From NCBI GenBank assembly GCA_037968835.1, contig JBBKWG010000057.1, forward strand, positions 1-39,707: DNA of 39,707 bases. Direction: 5' to 3'. Position numbers and translations under genes: made by a program. Source of the DNA: JBBKWG01 sp037968835 (lineage in GTDB: Bacteria; Pseudomonadota; Alphaproteobacteria; Rhodobacterales; Rhodobacteraceae). This document shows positions 18,360 to 27,701 of the stretch, in pieces. The notes beneath the pieces were generated by a model. It ran no database searches. It saw nothing but the letters and a program-made list of their open reading frames with translations, and had not been told where the DNA came from. How positions within the stretch are numbered: position 1 is the first letter of the stretch; the number at the start of each line of letters is the position of its first letter.

Positions 18360-19784
18360 CTACGACGTAGATTTCGCGACATTGAGCAGCTTCAACATCA
18401 TGTGGCGCTCTTTAATTATAATTATCAGGCCCGCGAAAACAATTAGTGCCACTCCCACTAAAGCATCGAACGATGCGAGGCCGGAGCCGATGGTGCCCAC
18501 CAGCGCGAGACAAAGCGCCAATATTCCCATCTTGTTGATCGCCGGTATTTTGAGAGTTTTTTGCAAGATGAGTGCGCCAAAAATTTCGTGAATCATTGTT
18601 GCCAGAAGGAATGCCATTGCCGCGCCCAGCCCGCCAAAAATTGGCACTGCCGCGCCCAAGAAGAATAAGAATAACAGAACACTTACCACGCGATTAAGCA
18701 TCGTCTTCGTGAGATCACCGGACATTGAAAGCAACGTTGTATGTTCTCCAAACGAAGCGGAGACAAGGTGACTTGAAATAATCAGCAGTAATACGGGGTA
18801 GCCTGACGAGAAGTTACCGACAAGGTCGAGTGCGATCTGTCCTACTAGGATAGCCCCAATGGCTACTCCAAATGTGACAAGCGTGGCCAGAACGCGCGTG
18901 GTTTGATATTCGCGCTCAACTGCGGCTTGATCTCCATGGGCCAGGTGGAGGCGGGCGCGGGGAGCGTAAGTGTTCAGAAACGCTTGCTTCCCCAGTTGCG
19001 CTATGTCGCCGATCCGAGATGCTACTGCGTAGGCAGCGGTATCGGCGGCACCTGCAAGAAATCCCATCGCAATAAGATCGAATTGGCGCATCCCCATTGT
19101 TGCGACCCGCAACACCAAAAATTGCAGACCTGCCAAGAGATCGGCGACGCCAATGGCTGAGGGTTCCCGTTCTGTGCGACCGATGGACAACAACCAGAGG
19201 AGGGCAAACGGAAGTATAGCGGCAATAATGGCAGAGTTGGCAACGGAAGTCGCACCAAGTCCGAGCGCAAAAACCATTCCAAATGCAGCGCATCTGGCGC
19301 CGTCGTTCAGACCGTTCATGAGTTGCGAAATGCCGACCCTATGGTTTGCTTGATACCAATGGATCAAAACGAGTGACAGCGCAGTCGCCGGTATGATGGG
19401 CCAAAGTCGGACGATCCAATCGGCGGCAGCTACTGACCGCAGCGTGGGCATTCCCGACGTGATCGCGACGGCCAGCGCGGCAATGACGCCAGACGAAATC
19501 AACACGGTGCGGCCGGTTTTGATCATCAACGCTCGACCGATCAAAATACCTTTGCCTGACGCGCGTTCAGAAATGCGCAAAAGCATCGCTCGTTCAATTC
19601 CAAGCCCGCCTGAGTAACCTAGCAGAACCAGAATTGCCATGGCGGAAACGTAGCCTGAAAATTCTTCGATGCTGAGGATCCGTGCGAGGAACCAAAGCGA
19701 AAAAATGCCCGCGACTACGCTTATGACGCGCGAAGCAAGCACGCCCGCAGCGCCCGATATGTATGCTCTCGTTGGCGTCTCCAA
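18360..19784 (-). CDS. Wzx-like polysaccharide flippase (MOP superfamily)
   Basis: 474 residues, almost wholly hydrophobic with about 12-14 membrane helices and few long loops. It has the N-terminal pattern of lipid-linked oligosaccharide flippases (A-S-R-V-I-S-V-V-A-G-I-F-S-L-W-F-L-A-R near 17-36). It would move a lipid-linked glycan across the inner membrane. An in-frame TAA lies just upstream of the TTG at 19784, so this TTG (or the GTG 15 codons later) must be the start; AGAGG lies 11 bases before the TTG. It lies downstream of the glycosyltransferase at 19971-20945 on the same strand. No Wzy polymerase is recognised beside it. Confidence 0.75.
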   Translation of the reverse strand: METPTRAYISGAAGVLASRVISVVAGIFSLWFLARILSIEEFSGYVSAMAILVLLGYSGGLGIERAMLLRISERASGKGILIGRALMIKTGRTVLISSGVIAALAVAITSGMPTLRSVAAADWIVRLWPIIPATALSLVLIHWYQANHRVGISQLMNGLNDGARCAAFGMVFALGLGATSVANSAIIAAILPFALLWLLSIGRTEREPSAIGVADLLAGLQFLVLRVATMGMRQFDLIAMGFLAGAADTAAYAVASRIGDIAQLGKQAFLNTYAPRARLHLAHGDQAAVEREYQTTRVLATLVTFGVAIGAILVGQIALDLVGNFSSGYPVLLLIISSHLVSASFGEHTTLLSMSGDLTKTMLNRVVSVLLFLFFLGAAVPIFGGLGAAMAFLLATMIHEIFGALILQKTLKIPAINKMGILALCLALVGTIGSGLASFDALVGVALIVFAGLIIIIKERHMMLKLLNVAKSTS

Positions 19785-19970
19785 CGTATTCGCGACCTCT
19801 TAAATTAGGGATTGCCCGTTCGAAAGTGCGTCCATGCCATCGAGTCAACTTTTTAGGAGCTTGCCTGCGAATGCGTCGTATATAGTCTCACAGCTTCGAT
19901 TTAGTCACCGTCGGATCCTGCTGCGGTCGCTTTTCGGAATTGTAAGCTGGCTTTCGCGACGAAAAGGCGA

Positions 19971-20945
19971 TCATTTAGTTTCCATCATCAAACCAATGTC
20001 ACATGTACTCAAATGCCGCCAGCGTTCATACTCAAGTAGACCAAGGGAACTCCGTTTCCCGCAATCTCCGAAGGCGTATCCGATGCCTTCGCCTACAGCA
20101 CTTACAATCAAGAGCACCGCCATATATGGCAATGTTCGCGCAATTTCCGGCTTTGCGTAAGTACTGCGGTGCATTTGGCCTAATGCGCGGAAGAATCGAA
20201 CGATTGCAATGGCAGGAAAGCTAAGTGAATAGAAACCCCGGCGCGCAAGACTCCAATTGGCTGAACGCGAAGCCGCGAACATCCAGCCGGCCAAGAATTG
20301 CAATCTAAGCGCGCTATCGAGACGCGAGTAATTCAAATGCTCAATTTTCACGTTCGGATCCAGCTTTAGAATCAGACCACGCGACCTCATGTCGTTGTGC
20401 ATAACCCACTCTGCCTCCAACATTTCGGCAAGCGCATCACCATAGGCAAGCAAGACGTCGCGGCGATACGCTGAATTATGTCCAGGCAATGTCTTGACCG
20501 TTTCAGATTCATCCGATTGCAGCCATGCACCGTACTCCACAATGAAATTTGCCCAACTTAGAGCGGTATCCGGATTGGCATTGCGCATGACGGGACCTAC
20601 GCCGGAGTGGGTTCGGGACAATTGCGCGATCAGTCGTTCCGCCCAATCTTGTCCCACTGGGAAGGCGTGATCTTCTGCAAAGATGATGATTGGCGCGCTT
20701 GCCTCGCGTATCGCAGAAATGCGCGCACGTGCAGATGTGGCGAAGTTCGCAGGGACAACTCGGATATTTGCCAGCTTACCGGACGGAATCTCACAGAGTT
20801 CCGCTATACATTCGGGGCGCGCCGAAATGACGACCTCTAGACGAGATACCACACTTTGTTCGTTGATCCGACGCATCACTCGGTCAATACTGTGCGCGCC
20901 ACGAGAGGCGACGAGTATGATGCTTGCTGCGGGTTTGTCAGTCAT
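19971..20945 (-). CDS. Glycosyltransferase family 2-like protein, E-D-H variant (paralogue 1)
   Basis: 324 residues from the ATG at 20945; a longer open frame upstream has no recognisable domain. The N-terminus has the GT-A strand pattern (A-S-I-I-L-V-A-S-R-G). Where GT2 enzymes carry DxD, this protein has E-D-H-A-F-P (91-96). A conserved block G-H-N-x-A-Y-R-R-D-V-L-L-x-Y-G-x-x-L (about 155-175) and C-terminal G-E-G-I-G-Y-A-F-G also occur in the gene at 27698-28675, so the two are paralogues. The C-terminal third holds amphipathic or membrane helices. Probably adds a sugar to the island's glycan; donor and acceptor unknown. Confidence 0.7.
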   Translation of the reverse strand: MTDKPAASIILVASRGAHSIDRVMRRINEQSVVSRLEVVISARPECIAELCEIPSGKLANIRVVPANFATSARARISAIREASAPIIIFAEDHAFPVGQDWAERLIAQLSRTHSGVGPVMRNANPDTALSWANFIVEYGAWLQSDESETVKTLPGHNSAYRRDVLLAYGDALAEMLEAEWVMHNDMRSRGLILKLDPNVKIEHLNYSRLDSALRLQFLAGWMFAASRSANWSLARRGFYSLSFPAIAIVRFFRALGQMHRSTYAKPEIARTLPYMAVLLIVSAVGEGIGYAFGDCGKRSSLGLLEYERWRHLSTCDIGLMMETK

Positions 20946-21173
20946 TTTCGCCAATCGGCAAGGGTTCTCCCTCCACAATGCACAATTCTTCGCAGCTGGC
21001 AAAGCTGCGGGTGGCAATGAGCAAATCCAAATAATCTTAGCGCGTTTTGCCACGCGCCACACGCTTCGGGAAAGAGCACGTGAGCCAGGAAGTATGTGGA
21101 TCAGTCCCTTTTTTTCCCTAAGAACCCCGCACAAATACATTGAGTTTTCGCACAATACGTAAGAAATTTGGTC

Positions 21174-22052
21174 ATGGTTCAGAACGCAATCATCGTCCCG
21201 ACATACAATCGGCCAGAGCAATTGGCGCAATGTTTGAAGTCTTTGATAGTGCAAGAGAACGATGACTTCGAGATCATAGTCGTCGACGACGGTTCACCCG
21301 AGCCAGTCAGCGACACCTGTGCACGATTTGGCGATAGAGTGCGCTGTATACGACAGGAAAATTCGGGACCCGCGATTGCACGAAACACGGGCGCTAATTG
21401 CACGGAGGCCAGATTTCTGGCCTTCACGGATGACGATTGTCAACCGCGCCCCGATTGGTTGAGCCGTCTTGTCACTGCGCACGCAGGCTGTGATGATCGG
21501 ATGGTCGGCGGCCTCGTCGTCAACGGGTTGACAGACGACCGCTACGCCTGCGCCAGTCAGGCAATTTGCGATTATCTATACTCTTATTACGGCGCGTCGG
21601 ACGGGCGGATGCCTTTTTTCACTTCAAACAACATCGCATTGAGTCGATCTGGGTTCATGCGCTTGGGTGGGTTTGATCCAAGTTTCGTGCGCGCGGCCGC
21701 TGAGGATCGTGACTTCGGCCTTCGATGGCGCGAGACGGGTGGCGAATTGGTCTATGCCGAGGACGCCATCATTGATCATTTTCATGGAATGAGTTTCGCA
21801 GCTTTCTGGAGACAGCACACAAATTATGGCGCAGGTGCAGTGAACTTGCACAACATGATGCGGCAACGCGGCATCATGCGAAAAGAGTTCGAACCGGCTA
21901 GTTTCTATCTCGGGCTAGTTTCCTGGCCGTTGCGCAAATACGGGCCCCGACGTCTGGATCTATCTATTCTTATCGCGCTCAGTCAAATCGCGATGGTTAA
22001 CGGCTACTTCCTAAAGGCGCGCCAGAACGAGCGGCATTCGATTGCCGCGTAA
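21174..22052 (+). CDS. Glycosyltransferase family 2
   Basis: 292 residues from the ATG at 21174 (AAGAAA upstream; a TTG two codons earlier is also open). Classic GT-A/GT2 features: I-I-V-P-T-Y-N-R-P at 6-14, V-V-D-D-G-S at 36-41, metal-binding D-D-D at 86-88, and an E-D-R-D-F-G acceptor/catalytic motif near 180. No clear membrane helices apart from hydrophobic stretches near the C-terminus. Likely an inverting transferase extending the lipid-linked glycan. It is divergent from the E-D-H paralogue (about 230 bp between starts) and its stop is a single base away from the stop of the convergent GT2 gene at 22054. Confidence 0.85.
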   Translation: MVQNAIIVPTYNRPEQLAQCLKSLIVQENDDFEIIVVDDGSPEPVSDTCARFGDRVRCIRQENSGPAIARNTGANCTEARFLAFTDDDCQPRPDWLSRLVTAHAGCDDRMVGGLVVNGLTDDRYACASQAICDYLYSYYGASDGRMPFFTSNNIALSRSGFMRLGGFDPSFVRAAAEDRDFGLRWRETGGELVYAEDAIIDHFHGMSFAAFWRQHTNYGAGAVNLHNMMRQRGIMRKEFEPASFYLGLVSWPLRKYGPRRLDLSILIALSQIAMVNGYFLKARQNERHSIAA

Positions 22053-22053
22053 G

Positions 22054-23034
22054 CTATCGCGCCGGAGGCGAAACAATCCGTGCATAGGCATAACCAGATA
22101 TGGCGGCGAGATAGTGAACTGCATGACCGAGCATCCCTACGAGGGTAAGACGCCATCCGCCAACCTGATACAATAGGTTCCAGAACGCGACATTGGCACC
22201 AAGATAAAGTGCGAGGCCAATTGATGAGACCCATAATGCGTAAGGCGAAACAAGGCTCAACGGCAAACTCAAACAAACCATCGCGACGCCAGCGGCAGCC
22301 AATCGGTGAACCGTCGAGGCATTCATCGCGCGAGGAGAAATTCTGCCCGACAGGATCAATCGAGACCATGGAACGGCGCGCCCCCAAAGGTCTGTTCGGT
22401 ACATCGATCGAAGCGTCCATTTCTTGAGATGCGTCGACTGCGCTTCGGGAACCAGGATAATGCGGTCACCGGAAGCGCGCAGTCGAAGGCCGAATTCCAC
22501 ATCTTCGATGTCCTCCCAGGAAGGATCGAGACCACCCAGCTCTTGATATCGTTCACGGCGCACAGCACCGAGGCCGCTCCAAAAAGTTTCGGCCTCGCGA
22601 GGCGCGGTTTGGTGAGTGAAATAGTGCAGTAAATTTCGGTAGTTACTGAGCAACGACTGGCTCTTTGGATTAAGGTCGTATGAGCCTATCGCGCCTCCGA
22701 CCGACGTATCGGATAACTCGGCAACGAGACGTGCAATTGCATCTTTTGCGACAACCACATCTGAGTCCACGAAGACAACAATCGGTGAGTCGCAGGCCTC
22801 TACACCGATGTTCCGGGCGCGGGCAGGGCGCAGGGGAAAGTCGTTACGGATCACTTGGACCCCAAACTCCTTGGCGATCCCGCCGGTATTGTCTTTGGAA
22901 CCGTCGTCAACGACGACGATCCTCTCGATCGGCTCGCTCGAATTTAGGATCGCCTCGAGACAGGAGCTAATGGTCGTCGCTGCTTGATACGCGGGCACTA
23001 CGACGGCTACTCTATTAAGGCTCTTGGCTGTCAT
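22054..23034 (-). CDS. Glycosyltransferase family 2 with C-terminal membrane helices
   Basis: 326 residues. GT2 fold with V-V-V-P-A-Y at 11-16, V-V-D-D-G-S at 41-46, D-S-D at 90-92 and E-D-V-E-F-G near 187. Two or three membrane helices follow from about 247 to the end, placing it at the inner membrane facing the cytoplasm. Such enzymes usually extend undecaprenyl-linked oligosaccharides. It is divergent from the FAD/membrane fusion gene with only 73 bp between starts, so a shared promoter region is likely. Confidence 0.85.
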   Translation of the reverse strand: MTAKSLNRVAVVVPAYQAATTISSCLEAILNSSEPIERIVVVDDGSKDNTGGIAKEFGVQVIRNDFPLRPARARNIGVEACDSPIVVFVDSDVVVAKDAIARLVAELSDTSVGGAIGSYDLNPKSQSLLSNYRNLLHYFTHQTAPREAETFWSGLGAVRRERYQELGGLDPSWEDIEDVEFGLRLRASGDRIILVPEAQSTHLKKWTLRSMYRTDLWGRAVPWSRLILSGRISPRAMNASTVHRLAAAGVAMVCLSLPLSLVSPYALWVSSIGLALYLGANVAFWNLLYQVGGWRLTLVGMLGHAVHYLAAISGYAYARIVSPPAR

Positions 23035-23107
23035 CGAGATTCCTTACGAATTTTTGCCCATGCTTGATAGTATCCTGAACAGTGAGCCGAATCTTGTGGA
23101 GTAATTT

Positions 23108-26083
23108 GTGAATCAACCGATGCCCGACGACAAGCTGCGCCTGTTCGTTTCAGGCGGCGGTCCCGCTGGACTTACATGTGCCTATGAGTATCTCAAAATC
23201 GCTCCCGGTACCGGCGTAGTCGTCGCTGAGGCCAATGAAATTGTCGGTGGCATTTCTCGCACGGAGAACCGCGACGGATTCCGCGTGGATATTGGCGGAC
23301 ACCGTTTCTTTACGAAAGTCACCGAGGTCGAGCGAATGTGGCACGAGGTGCTGGGCCCGGACATGATCCGCGTGCCCCGTCTCAGCCGCATCTACTATCG
23401 CGATCGGTACTTTCACTATCCCCTGAAGATCTTCAACGCTCTCTCCAATATCGGCATATACGAGTCCATCCGTATTGTGCTCAGCTACCTGAAGTGGCGC
23501 GTCCGCCCTCACAGAAAGGAAGAAAGTTTCGAGGAATGGGTAATAAATCGCTTTGGCGGTCGTCTTTATATGCACTTCTTCAGAAGCTACACGCAAAAAG
23601 TCTGGGGCATTCCTCCCAAGGAAATTCGTGCCGACTGGGCTGCACAACGGATTAAGAACCTTTCACTGTCGAAAGCTGTATGGAACGCCCTCTGGGGCGC
23701 AAACGACACCTCTAGCCTAATCGACGAGTTCAGTTATCCGCGCCTTGGTCCTGGCATGATGTGGGAACGAACCGCGGAAATTATCCACGAAAGTGGTGGA
23801 CAGGTTCTGACGAAGACGACCGTCGAGAGGTTCGTTCGACGTGGCAACCGGATCGAAGCGGCACTTGTGCGCGATTCAAATGGCCTGCATCGTGTGGAGG
23901 CAGATCACTTTGTGAGCTCGTTGGATCTGCAAGCTCTTGTCGGCGCGATGGACCCGCCGCCTCCCGCTGCTGTTCGCGAGGCCGCGGAAAAGCTGAGTTA
24001 CCGGGACTTTCTCATTGTGGCCCTGGTCCTCGACAGCCCCGATCCGTTCCCGGACAATTGGATCTATATCCATTCCAGCGACGTTAAGGTGGGCAGGATT
24101 CAAAATTTTCGCGCATGGTCAAAAGAGATGGTGCCGAACGACCGCCAATCCTCCATTGGCATGGAGTACTTTTGCCAAGAGGGCGACGGGCTCTGGACGA
24201 TGTCTGACAAGGAACTCGGCAAGCTCGCAGCGCGCGAACTCGAAAATTTGCGTCTTGCACGGGAAAGCGATGTCGCTCACTCGTTCGTCGTGCGCCAGCC
24301 AAAAGCCTATCCGGTCTACAATACAGAATACAAAGATGCCGTTGATACTATTGCAGCCTGGGTGAACAGCCTCGAGAATTTTCAGACGATCGGTCGAAAC
24401 GGTTTGCACAGGTACAACAACCAAGATCATTCGATGCTGACCGCGATGCTGGCAGCGAGGAATATCGAGGGCGAAGACAACGATCTCTGGACGGTGAATG
24501 TGGAGCGGTCCTATCACGAGGAGTTCGAGCGCAAAGAAGTTCCAAATGCACCCGACATCCAGACTGCCGATGGCGGTCGCGACATGCAGTCGAGTCGGTC
24601 GGATGGCCATCCAGCGTACGGCAATGTCGCGCCGTTGTTCTCATTCCGTGGTTTACTCTGGGCATTCGTATTCGCGAACTTCCTGTGTTGGCCGATCTAT
24701 CTTTCTGTCGGGGCCTTGGTATCTCCCGACACCAGCGGCTATTTGAATGCCGGTTCGGCGATCTGGTCAATGATAGCTACTGCCGCCGGAATTACTGAAG
24801 TGGCGGTGGTGGCAGCCCCGAACGACATCGTGAGTGCTGGCGGGGACGAAATCGCTTCGCGGCTGGCGTCGAACTCGGATGGAACACCTCGCTTCGGACG
24901 ATCACTGGTATATTCTCCGCTCGCTTACGCAGCCGTTGCGATTGGCGGTGCGATTACGCTTGCACTGGCGCAAACCACTCTGGTGATATTTTCGTTTTTT
25001 GCTCTGGTCGGCGCGTCAGCGGTCGCTGCGCCGAAGACACTGATTTCCGGGTTTGCGGCTCTTGCGATCGGGTCCACATTGCCGTGGCACAGCGTTTACC
25101 TGATGCCCGACGTTCTCGCAGCGATACCGATCATTTTTGGCGCTGCCCTGTTGGGACCATTTGAGCTCATGAACCGCGCGCAGAAGATCACAATTTCGGT
25201 GATCACGGCGGGCGCAACCGGTGCGCATTACGGATATTTGCCGTTAACTGCAACGATTTGCGCTTTCGCGATCCTCATCCTGTTGTGGCAACGCCGTATG
25301 AGCTTGGCCATTCTGATGGCCGCCGCATTTGCAACGCTTACACCACTCAGTATAAATGTCGCCGCCAGCTGGATCGCACTCGACCGACCCAGCGCAATGC
25401 CATTGCGCTTGCCAATTTTGTTAGCTCGCTCGATTCAGGACGGCCCGGCGGCGTGGTATCTTGAGCAAGCATGCCCCGAAGCTGACTTCGCGATGTGCGA
25501 GGCGTTCAAGGACGAAATGCCAAAAAGCATTAGGCAGTTTCTGTGGGATCAGAATGGTGTTGCGTCGCTGGACCGCGAGGAGATGCAAAAAATTCGCGAC
25601 CAGGAAGCAAGGCTCCTTGTCGAGGTTTTCAAGGCGTATCCTCTGGAGCAGACTTACTTCTTTGTGCGAAATTCCGTCCGGCAGCTGGCACGTGTCGGCA
25701 CGGGTGAACTAAATATACAAACCAGTGCGAATGATATTGGATTTTCAGAACAGACCGCAATTGTCGATCCTGACGGATTGTTGGCGCTCTTCGATTACAT
25801 AACGCCCATTGTCACGTTTCTGGCTGCTCTAAGTCTCGGCGGACTACTTGTCACTGGTCAGCTGAACTCAATGCAGGGGCGCGTGCTTGCGGGGGTGGTT
25901 TTAGGAGTGCTAGTCAACGCGGCGATTTTCGGGGGCTTGTCTGCACCAGTTGATCGCTACCAGTCGCGGCTGATCTGGTTAGTGCCGGCACTTCTGGCAG
26001 TCATCTTGGCTACGCGGGTTTCGAAGGTTGCAAGTCGGAAGTCGGCTTCAAATCTTCATCGGAGACACGTGAATGTCTCGTGA
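23108..26083 (+). CDS. Fusion of FAD-dependent amine-oxidase-like domain and multi-pass membrane (GT-C-like) domain
   Basis: 991 residues from a GTG with GGAG 6 bases upstream. Residues 1-478 form an FAD flavoprotein of the amine oxidase/protoporphyrinogen oxidase-like class (S-G-G-G-P-A-G-L at 15-22, G-G-I-S-R at 47-51, G-G-H-R-F-F at 63-68), a type found in glycan clusters, related at fold level to UDP-galactopyranose mutase. A polar linker (479-505) leads to about 10 membrane helices with S-P-D-T-S-G-Y-L (539-546) in the first loop and a soluble region between the late helices. That second half resembles uncharacterised alphaproteobacterial GT-C-like membrane proteins; I recall the pattern but could not check it. 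The reaction is unknown. It overlaps the GMC gene by 11 bp. Confidence 0.72.
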   Translation: MNQPMPDDKLRLFVSGGGPAGLTCAYEYLKIAPGTGVVVAEANEIVGGISRTENRDGFRVDIGGHRFFTKVTEVERMWHEVLGPDMIRVPRLSRIYYRDRYFHYPLKIFNALSNIGIYESIRIVLSYLKWRVRPHRKEESFEEWVINRFGGRLYMHFFRSYTQKVWGIPPKEIRADWAAQRIKNLSLSKAVWNALWGANDTSSLIDEFSYPRLGPGMMWERTAEIIHESGGQVLTKTTVERFVRRGNRIEAALVRDSNGLHRVEADHFVSSLDLQALVGAMDPPPPAAVREAAEKLSYRDFLIVALVLDSPDPFPDNWIYIHSSDVKVGRIQNFRAWSKEMVPNDRQSSIGMEYFCQEGDGLWTMSDKELGKLAARELENLRLARESDVAHSFVVRQPKAYPVYNTEYKDAVDTIAAWVNSLENFQTIGRNGLHRYNNQDHSMLTAMLAARNIEGEDNDLWTVNVERSYHEEFERKEVPNAPDIQTADGGRDMQSSRSDGHPAYGNVAPLFSFRGLLWAFVFANFLCWPIYLSVGALVSPDTSGYLNAGSAIWSMIATAAGITEVAVVAAPNDIVSAGGDEIASRLASNSDGTPRFGRSLVYSPLAYAAVAIGGAITLALAQTTLVIFSFFALVGASAVAAPKTLISGFAALAIGSTLPWHSVYLMPDVLAAIPIIFGAALLGPFELMNRAQKITISVITAGATGAHYGYLPLTATICAFAILILLWQRRMSLAILMAAAFATLTPLSINVAASWIALDRPSAMPLRLPILLARSIQDGPAAWYLEQACPEADFAMCEAFKDEMPKSIRQFLWDQNGVASLDREEMQKIRDQEARLLVEVFKAYPLEQTYFFVRNSVRQLARVGTGELNIQTSANDIGFSEQTAIVDPDGLLALFDYITPIVTFLAALSLGGLLVTGQLNSMQGRVLAGVVLGVLVNAAIFGGLSAPVDRYQSRLIWLVPALLAVILATRVSKVASRKSASNLHRRHVNVS

Positions 26084-27701
26084 CCTGAGCCAAGATAATT
26101 CAAATTGTGTTGAGACAAATGTCTGTATTATCGGCTCGGGAATCGCGGGCATTTCACTCGCGCTTCGGCTTAAGGATAGTGGTCTTCGCATTTTGGTGCT
26201 GGAAAGCGGCGACCGATGTGAAACGGTGGCGGCTCAGAGCTTGAACAAGGGCGAAAGCAACGACGCCAACTATCCGTTCGAGGGTTCGCGGAGAAGAATG
26301 TTTGGGGGCACGTCGTCGCGCTGGTACGGAGCTTGCATCGAACTTGACCCGATGGATTTTTCTCGCCGAGATTGGTTGAGCTATAGTGGTTGGCCCATTG
26401 CTTCACAGACCCTTGCGAAATACTACGCAATGGCACGTGACGTGTTTGGTTTGCCAAGCCTCGACGAGGCGCAAAAGCAGGTTGAAACCACTCCGTTCCA
26501 TGGCAATGAACTTGTCGCAAAGGCTGTAGGTCATGCGGAGATCACTGATCTAGGCGCTGCGTATTGGCAAGTATTGTCCAAAGCGCACAACATAAATGTG
26601 ATGCTGGATTCGACGGTTACAGAACTGCTTCCAACTGACGACTTGGACCGTATTGGCAAGATCAAAGTTAGCCGTCGATCAGGCGAGCGGTTTTCCGTGA
26701 CAGCGGATCACGTGGTAATCGCATGTGGTGGAATAGAAAATGCGAGACTGCTTCTTGCCTCCAACAGTGCGTGGCCGAACGGGATTGGCAACATGAATGA
26801 CACGGTCGGACGCTATCATATGGAGCATCCGATGCGGTCAGTGGGATTGTTACCTGTCGGCAAACTCGCGCAAACCTTACATCTTTTCACGCACCGAAAA
26901 TCCATTGGCGGGGCGAACATTCTCGGTACAGTCGGCCTCGCACCTGCGGTCCGGAATCGCGAGCGCCTGCTCGACATGCATCTCAGGGCTTACAGGTATA
27001 ACCCTCTCGAGGCTGAACCGGCGATTATAAAGGGAAAATCGGCGCTCAGGAACATCACCGCAGCAGAGAAATCGGTTCGGAAGGGAGCGCTGCGAGATAT
27101 CATGCAAGCCACTTCGGTTTCGTCGATCCAATATTTTGCCTGGCATGGTGCGAACAAACTTTCCCGTCACGCAAAATTCGATCATCTTCGGTTCACCGCC
27201 TTTCTTGAGCAGGAACCTGATCCCGATAACAGAATTACGCTGTCAGCCAGCCGCGATATGTTTGGTCGCCTTCTGCCGCGACTGACTTACAGGCAAAGCG
27301 CGTTCATGAAGGCCAGTTGTCGCAGAACGCTTGAGATTCTGTCTACAGCGTTCGAAAAAAACGGCTTCGGTAGGCTGAATTTTGATGAATCAAGCATCAG
27401 CCACCTGGCGGTTTACGATCAATATGGTCTCCACCAAATGGGCGCGACCCGCATGTCCGAGGATCCACGTACGGGCGTTGTGGATCAGGATTGCAAGGTC
27501 CACGGTTTGCGCAATCTGTTTGTTGCCGGAAGCTCCGTGTTCCCGACCGGAGGGGCGGCAAATCCCAGTCTGACCATTTCGGCACTCGCGCTCCGACTGG
27601 CGGATCATCTCGCTGGTCTCTTTAGCTGTGTGTATCCATCCGTCAGTGAACACCAACAACTTGTTGCGTCCGAAAATTTGCCTGGAGGGAAGCGCCCGTG
27701 A
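26073..27701 (+). CDS. GMC-family FAD oxidoreductase
   Basis: 542 residues. FAD motif G-S-G-I-A-G at 21-26, R-R-M-F-G-G-T-S-S-R-W-Y-G near 70-82 (flavin-attachment-type loop), catalytic H454 in L-H-Q-M-G-A-T-R-M and N497 in A-A-N-P-S-L-T. GMC enzymes oxidise alcohol groups of sugars and other alcohols; the setting among glycosyltransferases suggests a sugar or glycan-lipid substrate, which is inference. It overlaps the fusion gene by 11 bp and the following GT2-like gene by 4 bp (GTGA), so the three form a tightly coupled operon. No signal peptide, so it probably acts in the cytoplasm. A deleted relative lies at 17034-17297. Confidence 0.87.
   Translation: MSRDLSQDNSNCVETNVCIIGSGIAGISLALRLKDSGLRILVLESGDRCETVAAQSLNKGESNDANYPFEGSRRRMFGGTSSRWYGACIELDPMDFSRRDWLSYSGWPIASQTLAKYYAMARDVFGLPSLDEAQKQVETTPFHGNELVAKAVGHAEITDLGAAYWQVLSKAHNINVMLDSTVTELLPTDDLDRIGKIKVSRRSGERFSVTADHVVIACGGIENARLLLASNSAWPNGIGNMNDTVGRYHMEHPMRSVGLLPVGKLAQTLHLFTHRKSIGGANILGTVGLAPAVRNRERLLDMHLRAYRYNPLEAEPAIIKGKSALRNITAAEKSVRKGALRDIMQATSVSSIQYFAWHGANKLSRHAKFDHLRFTAFLEQEPDPDNRITLSASRDMFGRLLPRLTYRQSAFMKASCRRTLEILSTAFEKNGFGRLNFDESSISHLAVYDQYGLHQMGATRMSEDPRTGVVDQDCKVHGLRNLFVAGSSVFPTGGAANPSLTISALALRLADHLAGLFSCVYPSVSEHQQLVASENLPGGKRP

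Noticed and set aside
20946..21254. N-terminal extension of the E-D-H glycosyltransferase frame
   Set aside because: Would cross the divergent gene's start, adds no domain, and the GT-A strand begins right after the ATG at 20945.
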